From: an uncultured Pseudomonadales bacterium
Lineage (GTDB): Bacteria; Pseudomonadota; Gammaproteobacteria; Pseudomonadales; Porticoccaceae
DNA length: 64,000 bases
Direction: 5' to 3'
Assembly: GCA_943788875.1 (NCBI GenBank)
Contig: CALSSA010000009.1
Coordinates: 248,001 to 312,000, forward strand
Under the pieces are notes generated by a model. That model did no database searches. It saw nothing but the letters and a program-made list of their open reading frames with translations, and was not told the origin of the DNA. The position numbers and the translations under genes were made by a program. Shown one piece after another: positions 58,240 to 64,000 of this stretch; the first letter of the stretch is position 1; each line of letters begins with the position of its first letter.

Positions 58240-58410
58240 GACAGGTAGTACCTTAAAAAGATGTTCCGCAGCAACGGAAATGGATTAATTTGAAGTCTTT
58301 ACAAAACGGTGATGGCTCAGTCGCGCGTCGCTTGTAAGCCCGGTTTTGATGGCGAGGCAGTATAGTGATAAAAACCACCTAATTCAATTGAGATTGCAAG
58401 CGGACTGCGC

Positions 58411-58424
58411 TAAGTCATGACTTA
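58411..58424. promoter_or_regulatory. Perfect palindrome in the sdhC-gltA gap, operator candidate
   Basis: TAAGTCATGACTTA is self-complementary over 14 bp and lies about 170 bp upstream of sdhC and 230 bp upstream of gltA. A related TTAAGTCA half-site occurs about 30 bp away. A regulator that controls TCA genes in both directions could bind here; the protein is unknown. Confidence 0.45.
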
Positions 58425-58577
58425 ACCTTTAAAACTAAGCAATGTAGGTTTAAGTCAACCCTGCTGATTGTTTCAACTGCACAGACACAACAGGCAAAGT
58501 GCTAAAAAGTGACCAGCGGGACAACAAAAAACGTTTATATTTCAGTACGTAATACCCAGTATTCCGTTTTGTTTAAG

Positions 58578-58605
58578 TTGACAATTTGGCCTGACCATCT
58601 ATCAT
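58578..58605 (+). promoter_or_regulatory. Sigma70 promoter of gltA
   Basis: TTGACA (58578-58583) and TATCAT (58600-58605) are spaced by 16 bp, close to the consensus for the housekeeping sigma factor. The likely start of transcription is about 40 bp before the gltA ATG, and GAGGA lies seven bases before that codon. Confidence 0.7.
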
Positions 58606-58655
58606 TGCAGTCGCTTTTTTAGTCCCCCTGACCTACGTCTTCCTGAGGAATAAGT

Positions 58656-59942
58656 ATGACCGATCGCAAAGCAACCCTAACTATTGATGGCGAAACGCCA
58701 ATTGAATTGCCCGTTCTAAAAGGAACCAGAGGGCAAGACGTTATCGATATAGGCACCCTTGGAAGCCATGGTTTCTTCACCTATGATCCAGGGTTTTCCG
58801 CGACAGCGGCCTGCCAGTCCGATATTACCTATATTGACGGCGATAAAGGAATCCTGCTGCACCGTGGCTACCCGATTGAAGAACTGGCAGACAAATCAGA
58901 CTACCTTGAGACTTGCTACCTGCTGCTCGAAGGCGCGCTGCCCAATGCAGAACAGAAAGCAGAGTTCGTCAACACCATTACCAATCACACCATGGTCAAC
59001 CGTTCCGTAGAGCACTTTATCAGCGGCTTCCGCTACGATGCTCACCCCATGGCCATGCTTTGTGGCGTAGTTGGCGCCATGTCATCGTTCTACCATGACT
59101 CGCTGGACATCAATAACGAAGAACACCGCAAAATTTCAGCTCATCGCTTGATTGCCAAGATTCCAACGATTGCCGCCATGTGTCACAAACACTTCAGCGG
59201 TCAGCCGTTTATCTATCCAGATAACAGCCTGTCATACTCAGAAAACTTCCTACACATGATGTTTGGCACCCCTTGCGAGCCTTACAAAGTAGAGCCCGCA
59301 ATCGCCAAAGCCATGGATCGTATTTTCTTATTGCACGCAGACCATGAGCAAAATGCCTCCACCTCTACAGTGCGACTGGCTGGCTCCACCGGCGCCAACC
59401 CATTCTCCTGTATAGCTGCTGGTATTGCGGCACTCTGGGGACCGGCTCACGGCGGCGCTAACGAAGCTGTGCTCGATATGCTTGGAGAGATTGGCCACGA
59501 AGATAATATCGAAGCCTTTGTCGCCAAAGCCAAAGACAAAAACGATCCATTCCGCCTGATGGGCTTTGGACACCGTGTCTACAAGAACTACGATCCACGG
59601 GCCACGGTAATGCGTGAAAGCTGTGATGAAGTGCTTGAAGTTCTGGGACTGCAAAATGACCCACTGTTCCGCCTGGCCAAGAAGCTTGAGAAAATTGCAT
59701 TGGAAGACGAGTACTTTGTCTCCAAGAAGCTCTACCCCAACGTAGACTTTTACTCAGGTATTATTTTGAAAGCGCTCGGTATTCCGGTAGAGATGTTTAC
59801 CGTAATCTTCGCCACAGGCCGTACCGTAGGCTGGATCAGCCACTGGAACGAGATGATTACTCACCCCTACCGTATCGGTCGTCCACGCCAGCTGTACACA
59901 GGCGCAGATGTTCGCGATTACACGCCGGTTGAAGATCGATAA
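58656..59942 (+). CDS. gltA: Citrate synthase GltA
   Basis: The 428-residue type II (hexameric, NADH-sensitive family) citrate synthase condenses acetyl-CoA and oxaloacetate. Active-site histidines are in [15 protein letters not shown] near 226 and [13 protein letters not shown] near 304, and the catalytic aspartate in [14 protein letters not shown] near 364. The motif [16 protein letters not shown] lies between. It is transcribed away from the sdh-suc block and ends in a strong terminator. Confidence 0.97.
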   Translation: MTDRKATLTIDGETPIELPVLKGTRGQDVIDIGTLGSHGFFTYDPGFSATAACQSDITYIDGDKGILLHRGYPIEELADKSDYLETCYLLLEGALPNAEQKAEFVNTITNHTMVNRSVEHFISGFRYDAHPMAMLCGVVGAMSSFYHDSLDINNEEHRKISAHRLIAKIPTIAAMCHKHFSGQPFIYPDNSLSYSENFLHMMFGTPCEPYKVEPAIAKAMDRIFLLHADHEQNASTSTVRLAGSTGANPFSCIAAGIAALWGPAHGGANEAVLDMLGEIGHEDNIEAFVAKAKDKNDPFRLMGFGHRVYKNYDPRATVMRESCDEVLEVLGLQNDPLFRLAKKLEKIALEDEYFVSKKLYPNVDFYSGIILKALGIPVEMFTVIFATGRTVGWISHWNEMITHPYRIGRPRQLYTGADVRDYTPVEDR

Positions 59943-59961
59943 GCCTCACCGAAGCAGAATC

Positions 59962-59990
59962 AAAAAAGGCAGCCTTGGCTGCCTTTTTTA
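59962..59990. terminator. Intrinsic terminator of gltA
   Basis: GGCAG / CTGCC with loop CCTTGG, flanked by six A residues left and six T residues right, starts 19 bp after the gltA stop. It can also stop the converging transcript of the DUF885 gene. Confidence 0.9.
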
Positions 59991-60011
59991 TTGTCTGCAA
60001 ACTCAGGATAT

Positions 60012-61868
60012 CTAGCCCTGAATATCAGCCACCCATTCATTAACCAGATCTTCCAGCACATTTAGCGGCACAGCACCATTGCTTAATACCACCTCGTGAT
60101 AACCGCGAATATCAAACTTATCACCCAGTGCAGTGCGGGCTTTTTCACGCAGCTCCAGTATCTTAAGCATACCCACCTTATAGGCCGTGGCTTGGCCTGG
60201 CATAATCATATAGCGCTCAATGGCCTTAGTATTGGCCTCCACAGAGCTGGAGGTATTAGCAGTCAGATAATCAATGGCCTCCTGTCTGGTCCAGCGCTTA
60301 TGGTGCAGCCCGGTATCCACCACCAGACGACAGGCACGCCAGATCTCCATACTCAGGCGGCCAAAGTCTGAATAGGGGTTGCTGTACAGGCCCATCTCTT
60401 TGGGAATATATTCCGAGTACAGCCCCCAGCCCTCTGCATAGGCAGTGTAGCCCCCATGGCGTCGAAACAGTGGCAGCCCCTGCTGCTGCTGAGAAATCGT
60501 ACCCTGCATATGGTGGCCAGGCAGACCCTCATGGTAGGCCAGCGCCTCGAGATCATAGGTGGGCATATCCTGCATACGGTAGAGATTGGCATAGTAGGTA
60601 CCGGGGCGCGAACCGTCCTCCGCAGGCCGCTGATAAAAAGCCCGGCCCGCAGACTTTTCACGGAAGGCCTCAACCGCCTTCACCATTAGTCTGGCCTTGG
60701 GTTTGGAATAAAATAGCTCATCCAGCCGCGCCTCCATCTCGTCAATCACCCGCACAGCCTCGTCCAGATAGATCTGGCGCCCCTCATCAGTATCGGCCAG
60801 ATAAAACTGCGGGTCAGTGCGCATAAACTCAAAGAAAGCCTGCAGATCACCCTCAAAACCCACCTGCTGCATAATGCCACGCATCTCATCCTGAATACGC
60901 GCCACCTCATCCAGACCCAGCTGATGGATTTGGTCCGGCGTCATATCCGTGGTGGTCATACGCTTAAGCGCATTGGCATAATAGGCAGCGCCATTGGGCA
61001 GCTTCCAAACTCCAAAGTTACCCTCAGAGCGCTCGCCCAGAGCCTGCAGAGCCACAATTAACTCGCGGTAAGCAGGCGCAAACTGTTCAGTCAGAGCCTC
61101 ATTGAGCTGCGCTAGCAGATCCGCTTTCACACCTTCGTCCAGCTCAAGCTTATCCAGCTTGGCATTAAAATCCTCCAGCAGAGGATTTGAGTCAGTCCCA
61201 CTGCCATCATCACCGCCACCCTCAACAAGACCAGCAATAATATTCTGGCTATCGCGGATACTGTGGGGAAAGACAAATTGCGGAGCGATAATGCCCTGGT
61301 CAGCGCGGATATTTAAATCCTCAATCACATGGCCGAACACCTCAGGCACAGCCCGGACGCGGGCAATATAGGCCTCGGCCTCAGCTGTATTGGCGATTAA
61401 ATGCTGATTGATCAGAAAGCTGGGAATACTGGAGTGCACACCAAACATCTGATTGATCGGGTAGCCATGATAGCGCCACTGGGCATCCTCCAAACCATTC
61501 TGCAGGCGCTGGCTATACAGGGTTAAACTCAGAGCCGCCGACTTATCAAGCGCATCGTCATCAATCTCTTGCAACCTCGCCAGCTGACGTTTGCTCATAG
61601 CCATGCTGCGGTCAAACGATGCCTGAGAATAGTCATCCCATTCATCATAGCGCTCGCGCATACCCAGATAGGCCATATATTCCGGGCTCTCTCTCAGGCT
61701 CTCCATAAATAGCTGGTCGTAGGTCCCATTGGCTCGCTCAGATTCAGTTTCCCTGGGCGCACAACCAGCCAGCAGCAAAACAGTGGCCAGCACAGGCAGC
61801 GAGAGCGCACGCAGAGGACGCAGAAATATTGTTAAAAGATTATTTATAGCAGCAGTCACAGTAAGCAT
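60012..61868 (-). CDS. DUF885-family lipoprotein, zincin-like putative peptidase
   Basis: This 618-residue protein has a long N-terminal signal with lipobox LLAGC (C36), so it is probably anchored in the envelope. The C-terminal two-thirds match DUF885, whose hallmark HExxPGHH is at 446-453 (YHEGLPGHHMQ), followed by GGYTAYAEGWGLYSE near 477. This resembles M32/M3-type zincin peptidases, and an oligopeptide-degrading role is inferred. A Gly/Asp/Ser-rich stretch sits near 216-226. It is a single gene converging with gltA. Confidence 0.83.
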   Translation of the reverse strand: MLTVTAAINNLLTIFLRPLRALSLPVLATVLLLAGCAPRETESERANGTYDQLFMESLRESPEYMAYLGMRERYDEWDDYSQASFDRSMAMSKRQLARLQEIDDDALDKSAALSLTLYSQRLQNGLEDAQWRYHGYPINQMFGVHSSIPSFLINQHLIANTAEAEAYIARVRAVPEVFGHVIEDLNIRADQGIIAPQFVFPHSIRDSQNIIAGLVEGGGDDGSGTDSNPLLEDFNAKLDKLELDEGVKADLLAQLNEALTEQFAPAYRELIVALQALGERSEGNFGVWKLPNGAAYYANALKRMTTTDMTPDQIHQLGLDEVARIQDEMRGIMQQVGFEGDLQAFFEFMRTDPQFYLADTDEGRQIYLDEAVRVIDEMEARLDELFYSKPKARLMVKAVEAFREKSAGRAFYQRPAEDGSRPGTYYANLYRMQDMPTYDLEALAYHEGLPGHHMQGTISQQQQGLPLFRRHGGYTAYAEGWGLYSEYIPKEMGLYSNPYSDFGRLSMEIWRACRLVVDTGLHHKRWTRQEAIDYLTANTSSSVEANTKAIERYMIMPGQATAYKVGMLKILELREKARTALGDKFDIRGYHEVVLSNGAVPLNVLEDLVNEWVADIQG

Positions 61869-61946
61869 AATGTATCCAATGGTATAGCCGTCAGTCCCAC
61901 CACAGGGTCACGTCTTTGCGGTAGACAGCTGGCAGGTTTTGGCTGG

Positions 61947-62582
61947 CTAGCCAACAGGCCCGGAATGGAACCTAAATTCAGTATCCGGCCGCTCAATTAA
62001 GCGCTGCTCGCACTGGGCAAATAGCGCAACACGGTCATCAATACCAGCATCCCCCGCCGCCTTTTTAGCCAGCTTTAGATAGTCCTGATAATGGCGCCCC
62101 TCAGACTTCAACAACGAGGTATAAAACTGCTCCAACTCATCATCCAAATAAGGCGCCAACCGGGCAAAGCGCTCACAGGACCGCGCCTCAATAAAGGCGC
62201 CAATCACCAGCACATCCACAAGGCGCCCGGGATCATCATTGCGCGCCAACTCACGCATACCAGCCGCATAGCGCGATGCAGAAATATGCAGATAATTAAT
62301 ATTGCGGCGCTTCATAATTGCAATCACCTGCTCAAAATGGCGCATCTCCTCCCGCGCCAAACGCGACATCTTATTTAGCAACTCAAAGTTATCCGTATAG
62401 CGATAAATCAAATTTAACGCCGTACTGGCCGCCTTTTTCTCACAGTTAGCATGGTCAATCAGCATCAGAGACTGGTGGTCCAGAGCATTCTCCAGCCATC
62501 TGTCCGGCGTAGCACAGGGCAAAAAAGCCTGTATTTCTTGCAGCGCACTAGTCGCAGCTGGTTGTGTAATCGCTGTCGTCAT
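61947..62582 (-). CDS. miaE: tRNA 2-methylthio-N6-isopentenyladenosine hydroxylase MiaE
   Basis: MiaE is a non-heme diiron enzyme that hydroxylates ms2i6A37 of tRNA. The 211-residue product shows the ferritin-like four-helix ligand pattern: DHANCEKKAASTALNLIYRY near 48, REEMRHFEQV near 78, ARSCERFARLAPYLDDELEQF near 132 and SLLKSEGRHYQDYLKLA near 155. The length is somewhat below that of the enteric enzyme but normal for the family in pseudomonads. It lies 56 bp after the GST gene on the same strand. Confidence 0.92.
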   Translation of the reverse strand: MTTAITQPAATSALQEIQAFLPCATPDRWLENALDHQSLMLIDHANCEKKAASTALNLIYRYTDNFELLNKMSRLAREEMRHFEQVIAIMKRRNINYLHISASRYAAGMRELARNDDPGRLVDVLVIGAFIEARSCERFARLAPYLDDELEQFYTSLLKSEGRHYQDYLKLAKKAAGDAGIDDRVALFAQCEQRLIERPDTEFRFHSGPVG

Positions 62583-62638
62583 AAATTGTTCTAGTCTATT
62601 TTCATTTTAGTTAATTGGCTTATAGGTCAGCTGCCGGC

Positions 62639-63280
62639 CTAAGTCATTATTTTCGCCACAGCATCATTAAGCTCAGCATTCACCTGCTTGACCATCGGCC
62701 GCGCGGACATCAGCCTCAGCCAATCATCCAGCCCCTCAACCTCAGGCACAATATCCCAGTCCCACACCCGCTTAGCAATGGGGCGGGCCGAAGCAAAAAT
62801 ATAATAAGTAAAGAAATCCGCCATACAGATATCCTCACCCATAATATAAGGCGAGAAACGCACCAACCGCTCAAGAGCCGCCAGCCCCCTCTCCATCTTC
62901 GGCCTAATTTCAGCCGCAACCTGCTCATTGAGTTCGTGACCAAAGAAGGCATAACCCAGTACCCGCCCGGACTCATTGGCGATATACAGCTCCACCACCT
63001 TGATCAGCTGGGCCATTTGCGCACTTTTAAATGAGTCCCGCGACACCATTGGCACCTCAGGTACACAGCTCTCCAAAAACCCCAAGATCGCCGTAGTCTC
63101 ACTCAGATAACCCTCATCCACCTCAATGCAAGGCACCTTGCCCATGGGGCTCAACTCAAGAAACGGCTCAGCATAACTGGGCGCAATATACACCTCCTCA
63201 AACTCAAAGCCCTTCTCCAGCATAAACACCTTAACCATCGCGTAATAGTTGCTTACCGCCGTGCCATATAACTTAATCAT
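62639..63280 (-). CDS. Glutathione S-transferase family protein
   Basis: I place the start at ATG 63280 (MIKLYGTAVSNYYAMVKV), which has GAGGT five bases upstream; a longer frame to 63325 adds 15 unlikely residues. The 213-residue product has a thioredoxin-like N-domain with the cis-proline motif GKVPCIEV and the glutathione-contact segment YLSETTAI. An alpha-helical C-domain follows with the N-capping-type aspartate in GEDICMADFFTYY. The substrate is unknown. It is divergent from acnB and may be co-transcribed with miaE. Confidence 0.87.
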   Translation of the reverse strand: MIKLYGTAVSNYYAMVKVFMLEKGFEFEEVYIAPSYAEPFLELSPMGKVPCIEVDEGYLSETTAILGFLESCVPEVPMVSRDSFKSAQMAQLIKVVELYIANESGRVLGYAFFGHELNEQVAAEIRPKMERGLAALERLVRFSPYIMGEDICMADFFTYYIFASARPIAKRVWDWDIVPEVEGLDDWLRLMSARPMVKQVNAELNDAVAKIMT

Positions 63281-63471
63281 AATGACCTCATAATTCCATT
63301 TATCAGCAGTGCTGCAGCGCAGCAAAGGCTGGCAAGTATAGCCTCTCGAAGGCGAATAATCGCTATCACTGAATATTCTGTAATTAAACTACAGATTCAC
63401 GTACAATCGCGCCCCGAATCCAGTGTTCAATACACTGTCGAATCCAACACATATTAAAGGAGAAGCACCCC

Positions 63472-64000
63472 GTGCTAGCAGCCTATCGCGCCCACGTCGC
63501 AGAACGCGCCGAACAGAATATTCCCCCCAAGCCACTGGACCCAGAATGGACCGCAGGCTTAGTTGAGTTATTAAAAAACCCACCGGCCGGTGAAGAAGAC
63601 TTTCTGCTCGACCTGATAGCCAATCGCATACCACCAGGGGTAGACGAAGCCGCTTACGTAAAAGCCGGTTTCCTAAGCGCCATCGTAAACGGCGAAGCCT
63701 CCTCCCCCCTGATCGACCGCAGCGCCGCAGTAACCCTGCTCGGCAATATGCACGGTGGCTACAACGTAGCCACACTGGTTGCCCTGCTTGACGATGCCGA
63801 GCTAGCCGCACAGGCCGCAGAAGAATTAAAGAGCACCTTGCTAGTCTTTGACGCCTTCCACGATGTGGCAGAAAAAGCCGATGTCGGCAACGCCAACGCC
63901 AAAGCCGTTATGCAAAGCTGGGCCGATGCCGAATGGTTTACCAGCAACGACGCCGTACCCCAGAGCATCAAAGTAGCGGTATTTAAAGCCACCGGCGAAA
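63472..64000 (+). CDS. acnB: Aconitate hydratase B, N-terminal part, cut by window edge
   Basis: AcnB isomerises citrate to isocitrate in the TCA cycle. A GTG start at 63472, preceded by AAGGAG, opens a frame that runs off the window after 176 codons. It aligns closely to E. coli AcnB from the first residues (VLAAYRAHVAERAE, then LVELLKNPPAGEEDFLLDLI, RIPPGVDEAAYVKAGFL and VMQSWADAEWF). These belong to the HEAT-like N-domain; the Fe-S and active-site domains lie beyond the window. Confidence 0.95.
   Translation, partial: MLAAYRAHVAERAEQNIPPKPLDPEWTAGLVELLKNPPAGEEDFLLDLIANRIPPGVDEAAYVKAGFLSAIVNGEASSPLIDRSAAVTLLGNMHGGYNVATLVALLDDAELAAQAAEELKSTLLVFDAFHDVAEKADVGNANAKAVMQSWADAEWFTSNDAVPQSIKVAVFKATGE

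Larger units (their letters stand above)
58240..58655. other. Divergent sdhC/gltA regulatory region
   Basis: This 416-bp gap has no believable ORF. It contains a gltA promoter at its right end and a 14-bp perfect palindrome, TAAGTCATGACTTA (58411-58424), near the middle. A further TTTAAGTCAA half-site lies at about 58450. The minus-strand promoter for sdhC should lie left of the palindrome, but I cannot fix its -10 and -35. Confidence 0.6.

Noticed and set aside
63378-63394. CTGTA-N7-TACAG upstream of acnB considered as a LexA box
   Set aside because: CTGT and ACAG are separated by nine bases instead of eight, and acnB is not an SOS gene; it may be another operator.
63389-63811. 140-codon minus-strand frame opposite acnB
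   Set aside because: It is the antisense shadow of the well-matched acnB N-terminus; its arginine- and leucine-rich composition is typical of such shadows.

Overview
The window is ordinary chromosomal DNA of a gammaproteobacterium, most probably an aerobic marine heterotroph of the Cellvibrionales/OMG type (SAR92- or Porticoccaceae-like). That placement is inferred from the gene complement and order (dapA-bamC-MBL hydrolase as in Pseudomonas, sdh-suc-lpd-sucCD TCA block, FabV as enoyl reductase, NhaB, imuA/imuB/dnaE2, glucosylglycerate genes) and from the moderate base composition. It was not tested by phylogeny. I see no rRNA, tRNA, CRISPR array, phage genes or transposase.

Layout. 1-6.3 kb: 5' part of rsmJ, a small leucine-rich-repeat lipoprotein, an AT-rich convergent gap with DnaA-box-like sites, then a minus-strand run fabV-lpxL-dapA-bamC-MBL hydrolase (envelope lipid, lysine/peptidoglycan and outer-membrane assembly). 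6.5-12.4 kb: a DUF482 acyltransferase-like protein and the pyruvate dehydrogenase genes aceE-aceF with a glyoxalase-family gene behind them. 12.7-18.4 kb: an M16 lipoprotein peptidase, a PerM/AI-2E permease and a BepA-type M48 protease, ending in a 21-bp tandem repeat array. 18.5-28.3 kb: nadA with a 38-residue membrane protein upstream, sulfite reductase plus its DUF934 partner, a CPA2 antiporter, a degenerate HD-GYP protein, sohB, nudC and nhaB. 28.4-30.7 kb: an acyl-CoA dehydrogenase and an AraC-family regulator.

30.8-41.9 kb holds the SOS mutagenesis genes imuA-imuB and dnaE2. They are separated by about 5.7 kb that carries an acyl-CoA ligase on the other strand and a three-gene glucosylglycerate unit (phosphatase, synthase, GH13 phosphorylase). 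imuA and dnaE2 each keep their own LexA box. 42.2-46.9 kb is accessory: an SDR-monooxygenase pair, a TrmK-like methyltransferase, and a ZntR-like regulator with an SO_0444-family metal permease. Dispersed repeats lie at both ends of this block. 47.2-59.9 kb is a TCA super-cluster (sdhCDAB-sucAB-lpd-sucCD on the minus strand, gltA divergent). 60-64 kb has a DUF885 lipoprotein, miaE, a GST and the start of acnB.

How it works together: pyruvate dehydrogenase feeds acetyl-CoA to citrate synthase. The single lpd in the suc block probably supplies E3 to both 2-oxoacid dehydrogenases, because no lpd accompanies aceEF. The most distinctive points are the interrupted imuAB/dnaE2 cassette, the in-frame 21-bp array between bepA and nadA, the inverted-repeat element downstream of the metal permease, the DnaA-box cluster in a convergent gap, and the 38-residue protein upstream of nadA. 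I do not see a clear new multi-gene system.
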